Below, in pieces: positions 34,246-42,752 of a stretch of DNA of 64,000 nucleotides. A program made the translations under genes and the position numbers. The stretch covers positions 1-64,000 of the forward strand of contig NZ_RFLW01000006.1 of the NCBI RefSeq assembly GCF_003719295.1, given 5' to 3'. The notes beneath the pieces are model-generated. The model was not told where the DNA came from. It made no database searches and saw nothing but the letters and a program-made list of their open reading frames with translations. Each line of letters begins with the position of its first letter. Position 1 is the first letter of the stretch. The stretch comes from Haliea alexandrii (GTDB taxonomy: Bacteria > Pseudomonadota > Gammaproteobacteria > Pseudomonadales > Halieaceae).

Positions 34246-35338
34246 GCTCGCTCTCCAACTCGGCGGGCACCATCACCTCACCGCGCATCAGCAGCCGCGC
34301 CGTGCGCAACAGGGCCGCGCGCTTAACGGTAAAGCTATCGAGGCTATCGCTACCGGCCACTTCCATCTCTACAGTGAAAAACCCGGTCGGGTGCTCCACC
34401 TCCAGCTGACATACGCCATCGGCCGCAGGCACCGCTGCCACGGACTGCGCGACCGAACCCGGCAACATGCAGCCGGAGGCCACACTGACCGAACCCAGCA
34501 CACCAATGGCTTCGTGAACCCGGTGAGGGATAAACGTGCGGGTATTGATCGAACCGCCGGCCAGCGGCGCAGAGATCAGACTCATCTTGGGCACGGTTTT
34601 GCTGGTCACGTCACCCAGATTCATCAGTTTGCCCGCCGCCAGACGGATGGATTCGATGCGCGCTTTCAACTCGGCATTGGCTTCCAGCTCCGCCGGAGAC
34701 TCCAACCCGCTCAGGCCAAAGTCTGCCGCCCGCAGTAAGACCACCGGCATGCCGTTATCGATGCAGCTCACCTCAATTCCTTCGATCACATCGAGGGTGT
34801 TACCTGTGGGTAACAAGGCACCACAACTGGAGCCGGCAATATCGAGAAAATCGATTGGGATCGGCGCTGCCGTACCCGGCACGCCGTCAATACGGGCCTG
34901 CCCGACGTAATTTACACAGCCGTTGGGGGTTTCCACCCGAGCCACCGCGCGGGCACCGGTATTCACCATATGGATGCTGACATCGGTGTGTCCGTTCTGA
35001 GCCGCGACCAAGCCATTCTCAATGGCAAAAGGTCCCACCCCAGCCAGAATATTGCCGCAGTTTTGGGCGTCACTGACCTCGGCCTTATCGACCACCACCT
35101 GTAGGAAAAGATAGTCCACATCGACGCCGGGCAGCGATGACGGCGAGATCACCGCCACCTTGCTGGTCAGCGGGTGAGCACCGCCCATGCCGTCAATCTG
35201 GCGGGCATCCGGAGAGCCCATCGCCGCCAGCAACAAACGGTTGCGAGCTTCGGCGTCGGCAGGCAAGTCACTGGCCAGAAAATACAGGCCCTTGGAAGTG
35301 CCGCCGCGCATAACCTGACAGGGAATCGCCTTTTGCAT
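34238..35338 (-). CDS. galD: 4-oxalomesaconate tautomerase (PrpF-like) GalD/LigU (366 aa)
   Basis: A PrpF/diaminopimelate-epimerase-fold isomerase: MRGGTSKGLYFLASDLP at the N-terminus, GMGGAHPLTSKVAVIS, and NCGNILAGVGPFAIENGL, a Cys region typical of the fold. Members linked to gallate and protocatechuate pathways (GalD, LigU) tautomerise or isomerise 4-oxalomesaconate. Operon position between ligK and ligJ supports that assignment over a PrpF methylaconitate role. It starts two bases after the ligK stop region. Confidence 0.85.
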   Translation of the reverse strand: MQKAIPCQVMRGGTSKGLYFLASDLPADAEARNRLLLAAMGSPDARQIDGMGGAHPLTSKVAVISPSSLPGVDVDYLFLQVVVDKAEVSDAQNCGNILAGVGPFAIENGLVAAQNGHTDVSIHMVNTGARAVARVETPNGCVNYVGQARIDGVPGTAAPIPIDFLDIAGSSCGALLPTGNTLDVIEGIEVSCIDNGMPVVLLRAADFGLSGLESPAELEANAELKARIESIRLAAGKLMNLGDVTSKTVPKMSLISAPLAGGSINTRTFIPHRVHEAIGVLGSVSVASGCMLPGSVAQSVAAVPAADGVCQLEVEHPTGFFTVEMEVAGSDSLDSFTVKRAALLRTARLLMRGEVMVPAELESEHG

Positions 35339-35340
35339 GA

Positions 35341-36030
35341 TTAGGCTTCGTCCAGCGACTTCACGTAACGCAGGCCTTTTTCCGCCAGACGCTCGCGCAT
35401 ATTGTAGATATCCAGCCCTAGTTCACCGGCGACCAGGCGTTCGCGCTTGCTGTCTTCGTTAGCCACCCGCTTGAGCACACTGGTGTGCACCGCCTCGGCT
35501 TCCTGGCGGCGCACTACCACCACGCCATCATCGTCGGCCACAATCAAATCACCGGGATTGACCAACGCGCCCGCACATACCACCGGCACATTGACGTTGC
35601 CCACGGTTTCTTTAACCGTGCCCTGACCAAACACCGCTTTGGACCACACCGGGAATCCCATCTCGGTCAAAGTGGCAATGTCCCGCACGCCAGCATCGAT
35701 AATCAGCCCGACAACCCCCCGCGCCTTCAATGAGGTGGCCAACAGATCACCAAAATAACCGTCTTCACAAGGGCTAGTCGGAGCAACAACCAACACATCG
35801 CCTGGTTGGCACTGCTCTACAGCCACATGCAGCATCCAGTTGTCACCTGGCGCCACTTCACAGGTTACGGCGGTGCCAACGATTTTGGCTGGGCGGTAAA
35901 TAGGGCGCATATACGAAGCCATCAAGCCCTTGCGGCCTTGCGCCTCGTGAACAGTGGCCACTTCAGCACCTTGGTACTGTTCCAGCACCTCAGCCGAAAC
36001 ACGCGTAATATCGGTTACACAAACAGGCAT
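35341..36030 (-). CDS. ligK: 4-carboxy-4-hydroxy-2-oxoadipate aldolase LigK (229 aa)
   Basis: An RraA-fold class II aldolase. The metal/substrate motif [10 protein letters not shown] is present, together with [17 protein letters not shown] and the C-terminal [20 protein letters not shown], all as in LigK/GalC. The enzyme splits 4-carboxy-4-hydroxy-2-oxoadipate into pyruvate and oxaloacetate and can decarboxylate oxaloacetate. It is the first gene of the lig operon and faces the divergent LysR gene across 133 bases. Confidence 0.92.
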   Translation of the reverse strand: MPVCVTDITRVSAEVLEQYQGAEVATVHEAQGRKGLMASYMRPIYRPAKIVGTAVTCEVAPGDNWMLHVAVEQCQPGDVLVVAPTSPCEDGYFGDLLATSLKARGVVGLIIDAGVRDIATLTEMGFPVWSKAVFGQGTVKETVGNVNVPVVCAGALVNPGDLIVADDDGVVVVRRQEAEAVHTSVLKRVANEDSKRERLVAGELGLDIYNMRERLAEKGLRYVKSLDEA

Positions 36031-36115
36031 GGTCGCTTCCCCTATTTACTAAAATTCCGAACTTTATTATGGCCCAGCGTACTCATCTCGGCATGTTCGA
36101 AAGCTGTACCCAGGT

Positions 36116-36141
36116 ATAAGTTTTTTCTATAATGTTCTTAT
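36116..36141. promoter_or_regulatory. Candidate LysR-type operator between ligK and its regulator
   Basis: An ATAAG...CTTAT inverted repeat (36116-36120 and 36137-36141) with an A+T-rich spacer lies between the divergent ligK and LysR genes, the usual place for a LysR binding site overlapping the regulator's own promoter. Confidence 0.45.
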
Positions 36142-36163
36142 TTCACTGCACCTCGACTCAGTT

Positions 36164-37369
36164 ATGTCCATGAGAGACACCGCTCCCTCACCACCCAACT
36201 TGCGCCACCTCAGCGCCGCTCTGACTATATGGAAATTGGGCAGCATCAGCCGCGCCACCTCTAGCGTGCATCTATCCCAATCAGCCATCACCCAAGGCCT
36301 GGCCAAACTGGAGCAAGAACTGGATATATTGCTCTTTACCCGCTCAAGTACTGGCCTGCATGCCACCGAGGCAGGCGAAATTTTTCTTCGCCGGGCCGAA
36401 CGGGCAGTGAATTGGCTGACCGCCATTGAGCAAGCCACCAGCCTACGCTCAGGCCGAAAAACGCAGCCCCTATACCGACGCCTCACCTCCACCCAACTCA
36501 GAACCCTACTCAGCGTTGTCGAACAAGGCAGTTATTCTCGGGCAGCACAGCACCTTGGACTGACCCAGCCCACAGTGCACCGCGCGATAAAAGAATTGGA
36601 AATTGTTTGTAACCAGGAGCTATTCCAGCGTTCACCAGCGGGTATGGAGCCGAGCTGGTTGGCCAGAAAAATGGCTCGACTCACAAGCCTCTTTCTTTCC
36701 GAAATTCGCCTGGGTCGCGAAGAAGTCGAAGAGCTGAAAGGGCTTAGCGCAGGTAGTGTGCGGATTGGCTGCCTGCCACTAGCGCGAACCAAACTGGTTC
36801 CGCATGCGGTCACGCACTTACTGAATGAATTTCCTGCAGCACATATCAGTATTATCGATGGGCCTTACGAGGAACAGCTACACGCCTTACTGCACGGCCA
36901 GCTGGACATGATAGTCGGCGCGCTGCGCCACCCCAGTCCTAGCCCAGAGATCGAGCAACAATTTTTATTTCGGGATTCCCTCCACTTGGTGGTACGTGCA
37001 AGCCACCCCCTGGCTGGCCGCGCTGCGCCACCCACAGCAGAACTGCGCAACTTGGGATGGATTGCGCCCAAGCACAATACCCCTGCGCGAGAAACCTTCA
37101 GCCGTTTTTTTGCCGATTCGGGCTTTGATCCGCCTACACAAATGATTGAATGCAGTTCGTTGGTTGCCATCCGTAGTCTGCTACTAGACAGCGACCGGGT
37201 CGCCCTGCTCCCCGCCCGGCAGGTTGAACTGGAAGTGGAGATGGGGATACTCGCTGCCAGTCCCCAGCCTCTCGAGGGAACGGGTCGCGATATAGGAATA
37301 ACCGTTAGGAAAAACTGGCAGCCGACACGATTGCAGAAACGCTTCCTAGCGCTTCTGGACAACTTTTAG
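36164..37369 (+). CDS. LysR-family regulator with two HTH domains (401 aa)
   Basis: Two LysR-type winged HTH units occur in tandem: residues about 12-72 (LGSISRATSSVHLSQSAITQ) and about 107-165 (GSYSRAAQHLGLTQPTVHRA). An effector-binding domain follows from about residue 185 (GSVRIGCLPLARTKLVP). Normal LysR proteins are about 300 residues with one HTH; this one is 401. Divergent placement beside ligK strongly suggests it controls the lig operon, probably in response to a pathway intermediate. It would also be the regulator expected to sense that the pathway is blocked by the ligB lesion. Confidence 0.88.
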   Translation: MSMRDTAPSPPNLRHLSAALTIWKLGSISRATSSVHLSQSAITQGLAKLEQELDILLFTRSSTGLHATEAGEIFLRRAERAVNWLTAIEQATSLRSGRKTQPLYRRLTSTQLRTLLSVVEQGSYSRAAQHLGLTQPTVHRAIKELEIVCNQELFQRSPAGMEPSWLARKMARLTSLFLSEIRLGREEVEELKGLSAGSVRIGCLPLARTKLVPHAVTHLLNEFPAAHISIIDGPYEEQLHALLHGQLDMIVGALRHPSPSPEIEQQFLFRDSLHLVVRASHPLAGRAAPPTAELRNLGWIAPKHNTPARETFSRFFADSGFDPPTQMIECSSLVAIRSLLLDSDRVALLPARQVELEVEMGILAASPQPLEGTGRDIGITVRKNWQPTRLQKRFLALLDNF

Positions 37370-37416
37370 GGAACCCCGATCTACATAACCGATTCCACAG
37401 CATGAAAAGCTGCCGC

Positions 37417-37857
37417 CTAGAAGTCGATAGTTTGAAGGTTTTCACTGACGTGATGAAGCACCATCAGGCACTTTTCCAATTCCCGCTTTGAAATGCCTTT
37501 AGTCGCAGCTTCATTAATTTCAGGCGCAATGTGCATAAGCTTCTTTTCGAGATCACGCCCCTTCGGAGTCAAATAAACACACATCTTGCGACGATCAATT
37601 TCGTCCCGCTTTCTGGTTAGCAATCCATCTTTTTCCATGCCCAGAATCATCGCTACCGTGGTGTTTTCCTTGACATTGATAGCATCACCCAACTCCTTTT
37701 GCGTCAGGCCCTCACGCAGCCAGAGTACCCTCAAGTAGTACCAGTAGCCCGCCTTAAGACCAAACGGCGCTAGTCGAGCTGCCAGTAAACGATCAAAAGC
37801 TCTATGCGCTATGCGAACCTGATAGCCCAGACTCGCCTTCGGTGGAAGTGACGCCAA
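37417..37857 (-). CDS. MarR-family regulator (146 aa)
   Basis: A winged-helix MarR protein: LAPFGLKAGYWYYLRVLWLREG, the recognition helix region LTQKELGDAINVKENTTVAMI, and the wing TRKRDEIDRRKMCVYLTPKGRDLE. MarR proteins usually repress nearby genes and release DNA on binding aromatic carboxylates or CoA thioesters. It is convergent with the LysR gene, and the TetR-tandem gene lies about 210 bases upstream on the same strand. Its target is not evident. Confidence 0.88.
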   Translation of the reverse strand: MASLPPKASLGYQVRIAHRAFDRLLAARLAPFGLKAGYWYYLRVLWLREGLTQKELGDAINVKENTTVAMILGMEKDGLLTRKRDEIDRRKMCVYLTPKGRDLEKKLMHIAPEINEAATKGISKRELEKCLMVLHHVSENLQTIDF

Positions 37858-38068
37858 TGTTTATCTCCCTTGCCCGCCGTACCCGCAATCGCCCGCATCC
37901 TCAACTTACCGCTAGCTGGGAGAAAGAAGTCGAAGCCTAATTCCAGAACGAAGACTCGCAACGCAATTCGGTCGCCAACAGAGAAGGCAAGAATAAAAAA
38001 CCAAACTCTACCAAGCCCAGCGCAATGCTGCGTCTCGCAGCAAAACCCACAGATCACAACGACGCAAG

Positions 38069-39376
38069 CTACGACCGCGCCGCCTGACCTGCCAACTCAA
38101 GACCAAGAGCAATAACTTGCTCTGACAAGTCCCCCTGCTTCTGGACCAAATTCCGAACTGCAATGCCCTTCACCATATTCCACAAAAAACTGGTGATTTG
38201 GTAGGCCTTACCGGCCTCAACCCCCGATTCCATCAAACGGCTCGCCCACTGGTTCTGAGCGCCCGGAGAATAGCGCTCCTCCAGCGCTTTGCGCACCTTT
38301 GCCAGAGACTCATCTTTTCCAGAAGCGATCAGTATATCCAGCGTGACTTTATAAGAATCATCAAAGAAACGCGCCTGAGCATCCTCGACAATAGCAGATA
38401 GGATGTCTGCATCTTTAGTTGCGCCAATTCGACGCAAACTGTCCTGTTCTATCCGGTCTACTATACGCTCGTATACCGCTGCAACGAGTAGGTCCTTGGT
38501 AGGATAATGGTGTAACAGCCCGCCCCGGGAGACTCCTGACTGATCGATAACCTTGGCTGAACGGAGTCCAGCATGCCCCAAATCCCGCATAATTTGGTAC
38601 GTTGTATCGAGAATTTGGTCCCGAGTGGAGGCACTGCGCCCTTGTTGGCCTTTATGATCGACTGCCCCTTCCACAGGTATGCCATTGCCTAGCTTCGACC
38701 CGGGCGGACTCGGGGGAGAGCTTGGCAGAGCGGGAGAGCCAAGTCTTTTCGACTTGAGATAACCGGTAAGAAGGCCTACAGCAAATTCGAGCTCGCCAGC
38801 ATTTTTCTTCCCACGTCCGCCCTCTATTTTTCGGCCAACAACGTAACCCCTCTGAATACTCCACAACAGCACGAGGATTGCTGCAGCTTCCTGGCGGCTG
38901 ATACCTGACTGGGCAATTCGATGAACCCACGCTTCTTCAATTGGTACCCGACTATTTGCTGAGATTTCTCTGACGCCGTCAGCAAGATGCTCCTCTTCGC
39001 CCGCAGAAACCAGCATATTTAAACTAACGGTATATAATTTGCTCGTTAAAAAATCTTGAGCGTGGCGGGCCGCCTGATCAATAACGTCCTCATCCGCTGT
39101 TTTGGCCGCATCAAACTCGGCCTGCCCCACCTCACTCTCGAACAGACGCTCGATTGCCGCTTCAATAAGTTCCTTTTTGGTGGAAAAATGGTGGGTTTGA
39201 CCACCCCTGGAGACTTTAGCACGAGCAGCAGCATCGGCTATTCGAAAGCGCGAATAACCATTTTCAAGAAGGAGGTCGACGGTGGCCTTAAGGAGTTTAC
39301 CAGACGTTTCACTGCGGCGCTCTTCTTGCGTGCGTCGCCTTTTTCTGGGGCTACTCTTTTTTGTACTTGGAAGCAT
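38069..39376 (-). CDS. Tandem TetR-TetR fusion regulator (435 aa)
   Basis: Two complete TetR/AcrR-type units lie in one chain. The first HTH is at about residues 45-68 (IADAAARAKVSRGGQTHHF) and its ligand domain runs to about 210. A Pro/Ser linker (SPALPSSPPSPPG) follows. The second HTH is at about 268-300 (VIDQSGVSRGGLLHHYPT), with its own ligand domain to the end. Single TetR proteins are about 200 residues. The fusion behaves as a covalent dimer and may bind asymmetric or paired operators. It is the best local candidate to bind the 18-bp operator found three times at 41.7 and 48.1-48.3 kb, though this is inference. Confidence 0.87.
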   Translation of the reverse strand: MLPSTKKSSPRKRRRTQEERRSETSGKLLKATVDLLLENGYSRFRIADAAARAKVSRGGQTHHFSTKKELIEAAIERLFESEVGQAEFDAAKTADEDVIDQAARHAQDFLTSKLYTVSLNMLVSAGEEEHLADGVREISANSRVPIEEAWVHRIAQSGISRQEAAAILVLLWSIQRGYVVGRKIEGGRGKKNAGELEFAVGLLTGYLKSKRLGSPALPSSPPSPPGSKLGNGIPVEGAVDHKGQQGRSASTRDQILDTTYQIMRDLGHAGLRSAKVIDQSGVSRGGLLHHYPTKDLLVAAVYERIVDRIEQDSLRRIGATKDADILSAIVEDAQARFFDDSYKVTLDILIASGKDESLAKVRKALEERYSPGAQNQWASRLMESGVEAGKAYQITSFLWNMVKGIAVRNLVQKQGDLSEQVIALGLELAGQAARS

Positions 39377-39388
39377 TGTCTGCAGACA
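39377..39388. promoter_or_regulatory. 12-bp palindrome abutting the tandem-TetR start codon
   Basis: TGTCTGCAGACA is perfectly symmetrical and ends at the base before the ATG at 39376. It could be an autoregulatory operator, but its place between the ribosome-binding region and the start codon is odd. Confidence 0.35.
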
Positions 39389-39919
39389 TGTTACCTAGGG
39401 GGGATGACAGAGCCGGAAAATCAACGAAACAAATTCAGAATACGGCAGTACCCTGTGATGTTAAATGGGTTACTCCTTAAAGGCAAGGAAGTATAACCAT
39501 GCCTCGAAGAGCCAATCCTAGAAAACGAAAGCGCGAGAGGCCTTGAAGGCATGACACTTATAAACTATTCAATACTTGGTCAGTACCTGGGTTTTCGAAT
39601 TGGACTGTCAACATGCCTGAGATTGAACGCAGACCACCCAGGGTGTTTTATAACTACCTTCAGCTCGATATTTCCATAACACCCCGCAGCATGAACAATA
39701 TGCAGATCAAAATAGGCAGCAGTGCAGATGATAGAGGCCAGCCCGCTCCATGCTACTTCAACCAGCCTCTTCAACGCTTTGTGCGACGCTGTCGAAATTG
39801 TGCTAATCCTTTACGCCTGCTTCAAATCAACTTAAGTTCGACAACACAAAGGCGATCGTTATGACGTCAAAGACCTTGGGTTATGTCCATAACCCTCACC
39901 GCTCCATGCTTGCTGACGA
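39389..39919. other. Intergenic stretch with no supported gene
   Basis: The region between the tandem-TetR gene and the end of the VOC gene has only short ORFs without coding character. The promoter of the tandem-TetR gene should lie at its left end. Confidence 0.45.
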
Positions 39920-40594
39920 TTACTCAGGCGCATTGAATCGCATTGCTTCTTTGAGCTCTTCGTCAGAAAGATAGCCAAGAGCGTCAAACATCGGCCGTGG
40001 AATCGGCGTCGGGTACATAGCGTTATCCAGACTGGGTTGCTTCACCGCACCTCCTTGACTGGCAAACGCCGGTGGATTGAGGTAGCGTTTCAAATCCGCT
40101 TCGCTCATTCCGAGTGTCTTAGCGGTACTAGGGTCGACCCAGTCTTCCGCTCGCACTGGCTCACATTGATCCGTGGTAGCAAACTCAAGTTGCATCCCTT
40201 CAGGACCACCAAAGTACATGGAGTGACTCATGCCATGCTCCAGCGGACCAAAAACAGCGTAGCCATTGCTTCTCAGGCGATCCCTCAGGGTCATCATTTC
40301 CTCAAGACTGTCGCAACCGAAGGCCATATGTTGCATTGCACCGCCAGCCACCGGGTGCGCGGTGTCAATTGCGTGGCTCACGCCATAGACAGGCTCGACA
40401 TTGACGTCCTTTATTTGCACGAAGCTCACATATGCGTCTTTCCCCGCTTCAATAAAGCAATGAGAAGCACCAGGAACTCCGTGCATAGGAAAAATCCCAA
40501 CCAGCTTCATACCGAGAACCTGGGTATAAAACTCAATTTGCGTTTTCATATCATTTGTTATGAAAGCGGCATGGTGTACACCAGTAAATGCCAT
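39920..40594 (-). CDS. VOC-family (glyoxalase/bleomycin-resistance fold) protein (224 aa)
   Basis: A vicinal-oxygen-chelate fold: N-terminal GVHHAAFITNDMKTQIEFYT with a metal-type His, then GAMQHMAFGCDSLEEMMTLRDR and the C-terminal half-motif FGGPEGMQLEFATT. A 70-residue tail without known motifs follows. VOC proteins include lyases, isomerases and extradiol dioxygenases; the metal-ligand pattern is present but does not define the reaction. It follows the BKACE gene by about 100 bases on the same strand and is probably part of the same unit. Confidence 0.85.
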   Translation of the reverse strand: MAFTGVHHAAFITNDMKTQIEFYTQVLGMKLVGIFPMHGVPGASHCFIEAGKDAYVSFVQIKDVNVEPVYGVSHAIDTAHPVAGGAMQHMAFGCDSLEEMMTLRDRLRSNGYAVFGPLEHGMSHSMYFGGPEGMQLEFATTDQCEPVRAEDWVDPSTAKTLGMSEADLKRYLNPPAFASQGGAVKQPSLDNAMYPTPIPRPMFDALGYLSDEELKEAMRFNAPE

Positions 40595-40698
40595 GATATC
40601 TCTCCAAAAATAACTTGCGTCAACGACCTTAAGTACTTTGACGGATGAGCTCCGAGCCCACCTTCGTATTTAGAAAATAAACCATCAAAATCCAAAAG

Positions 40699-41676
40699 CT
40701 ATCGTTCGGGCATACCGAACATTCTACGCATTTCATTGGCGGTCGCAGGTCTGCGACCGTGCATTTCGGCAATCTCCTTTGCGCGCTTGAACATTTCTAA
40801 GTTGCTGGTGAATTTCTCATCAGAGTTAGGATACTTGAATTCGGTATCCTCAGTACCAACTCGAATGTGCATACCCAGCATGGTCGCCAGCGTGGTGAAG
40901 TACATCGTGCCACGACCTGCTGCACAACCAATGAACTGGGCGTTGGGATCGATTTTCCGTATCTGGTGCTGCAGCAGCAGCATCTGCCGAACCAAATCAT
41001 CCATATCCATTACCGTATTACCTGACAACAGCGTGCGCCCTACGTCAAAAGGCAGACCGAACAGCAGCCCCCACAGAACCGGCCCCTTCATCAGCCCTTT
41101 GTCGATAATACGGCGCTTCATCAACTCGATTTCACCGGAGTTGTGAATTGCCACTTGGGGCAGTACGCCGTATTCGAACAATGTCTTGACCGCATTGGTC
41201 ACAAACACTTCTGGGTGACCCGGAGCACAGGGTGCAGTCTCCGCCAAACCGGCTTTCACCGGGCTCATGCACTCTTCGAAGGTCGCTCCGTTCAGAACAT
41301 TCAGGTCTGCCATAAAGCTATAACCATAACGCTTGCGCAGCGGCTCAAGCACCATCGGGTAAGCTTCAGTAGGGGGAATCTGGTCCAAACGGCGGCCCTT
41401 CTCATCCGTCACCCAGGTAAAATCAATGTGGACAGACCAAGCACCTTCCTCAATTACTGCAGAGGCCTCATCAATGTACTTTTCAACAGAAGATTTGGAT
41501 GCACCGGCCTTTGCGTCATCGCCAAAACGATTTGATACTGCACAGGAGATACCAATAATTTCAGGCACATCCCACTTTGGCTGCACGTAGTCCCCAAGGA
41601 AGCTGTATCCCTCCATTTCCTGCTTTGCAGCCTCCCACAGGGACGGAATGTTTTTCATATCGATATTGTCACTCAT
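40699..41676 (-). CDS. BKACE-family (DUF849) beta-keto acid cleavage enzyme (325 aa)
   Basis: The chain has the BKACE/3-keto-5-aminohexanoate cleavage fold: ISCAVSNRFG, the metal/His segment SVHIDFTWVTDEKG, PQVAIHNSGEIELMKR, and the C-terminal GRRPATANEMRRMFG. Characterised BKACEs condense a beta-keto acid with acetyl-CoA to give acetoacetate and a new CoA ester, using zinc. The N-terminal 30 residues extend beyond the common family start. One of the three 18-bp operators (41737-41754) lies 60 bases upstream of the start, linking it to the operon starting at 47979. Confidence 0.85.
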   Translation of the reverse strand: MSDNIDMKNIPSLWEAAKQEMEGYSFLGDYVQPKWDVPEIIGISCAVSNRFGDDAKAGASKSSVEKYIDEASAVIEEGAWSVHIDFTWVTDEKGRRLDQIPPTEAYPMVLEPLRKRYGYSFMADLNVLNGATFEECMSPVKAGLAETAPCAPGHPEVFVTNAVKTLFEYGVLPQVAIHNSGEIELMKRRIIDKGLMKGPVLWGLLFGLPFDVGRTLLSGNTVMDMDDLVRQMLLLQHQIRKIDPNAQFIGCAAGRGTMYFTTLATMLGMHIRVGTEDTEFKYPNSDEKFTSNLEMFKRAKEIAEMHGRRPATANEMRRMFGMPER

Positions 41677-41736
41677 TATTTTTCCTCAGCTACCTTATCC
41701 AGAAGTTATAAGGCCCGGACCTTTCGGGCATGTTAC

Positions 41737-41754
41737 AAACAGGTTGTACTGTCT
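41737..41754. promoter_or_regulatory. Operator copy 1 (AAACAGGTTGTACTGTCT)
   Basis: An imperfect inverted repeat (ACAG-6 bases-CTGT core) lies 60 bases upstream of the BKACE gene and recurs at 48120 and 48327. The rest of the 319-base gap (41677-41995) holds no gene. Confidence 0.7.
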
Positions 41755-41995
41755 ATATAGTTGTGGATTCAAGCACAATTCCAAGCTCTGCGCAACCATC
41801 AAACCGTGCCTACAGAACCATCGATAAAGTGCAAAAACCCTCACCTCTTACCGGCATTACCAAGCGGCAACAACAAGTAGCCGCAACTATTTGTAATACG
41901 GACAACACTGCAGCTCCCTACAATTCCATGCCGCTCACTATTCCGGGGCAACTTCCGAAACACAATAGTTGGCGAATCGCGATAGAGAGTAGCCG

Positions 41996-42691
41996 CTAAA
42001 ACACCCAAAGCATAATAATCAGCCCCATCAAGATATAAGGTAGGTAACTTAGAGCCTTGAAAATTTTAACAATGCGCTCAATTTCATGGGCCTCATTCAC
42101 CCGCGGATATGGCTCAGCAGGAATATCCTTCCCCAGGAATTCACACAGCGGTTGCCATCCATCAGCGGGGTGGTGCACCAGCAGGCGCTCAGGCGGGTAG
42201 TACGCTTTGACGTCTTCAGTATTTTGCAGGAACACCTGTTTCGCATACGCCTCGTCAGCGAATCGACCGCCAAACACCCCATCCCAAACAACCCCTGTCA
42301 CCATTTGATGGATGGTGCGCATCCGCGGACTTAACCAACGCAACCAGCGGGGCATGCTCTGGGTAAAAGCAAATATAGTGCTGCGGGTGCTGTCGTACCA
42401 TTTGTCTGCGTCACGTACAGAAAGAACAATTTTGGCATCGGGATAATGGGCTGCCAGCTCTTTATGAAACTTGGCCGAGGGCCAGTCGCAAGCCGCCTGA
42501 AAGCCCTCAAAGATGACACTCCATTCAACCGCCTCCCCCGCACCTGCTCGATTAAACAAATCGACCTGGTCGCGCCGAGGCATCACTTCCTTCATATGGT
42601 GGCATGGGGCATAACCCAATCTCTCCAAAGCGACCTTAAGAGAATTTGTACTCGTCCGACCGAAACCGGCCCCAATAACCTGCAAGGTCAC
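41996..42691 (-). CDS. Sulfotransferase-family protein with C-terminal membrane anchor (231 aa)
   Basis: The N-terminal P-loop-like PAPS motif GAGFGRTSTNSLKVAL is followed by ALERLGYAPCHHM, and later VLSVRDADKWYDS, the 3'-phosphate-binding region. This is the PF17784-type sulfotransferase group. The C-terminus ends in a hydrophobic helix (YLPYILMGLIIMLWVF), suggesting membrane attachment. Substrate and true activity are unknown; members of this group are common in lipid and aromatic catabolic clusters. It is the last gene of the minus-strand operon from 47979. Confidence 0.82.
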   Translation of the reverse strand: MTLQVIGAGFGRTSTNSLKVALERLGYAPCHHMKEVMPRRDQVDLFNRAGAGEAVEWSVIFEGFQAACDWPSAKFHKELAAHYPDAKIVLSVRDADKWYDSTRSTIFAFTQSMPRWLRWLSPRMRTIHQMVTGVVWDGVFGGRFADEAYAKQVFLQNTEDVKAYYPPERLLVHHPADGWQPLCEFLGKDIPAEPYPRVNEAHEIERIVKIFKALSYLPYILMGLIIMLWVF

Positions 42692-42752
42692 AACAAGCTC
42701 CCAATGATTAAAGTACGTTTATCCCCTGCACCAAAGCCAGACGCATAACACA

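Noticed and set aside
39613-39864. 83-aa plus-strand open frame between the tandem-TetR and VOC genes
   Set aside because: No ribosome-binding site and no protein-like pattern.
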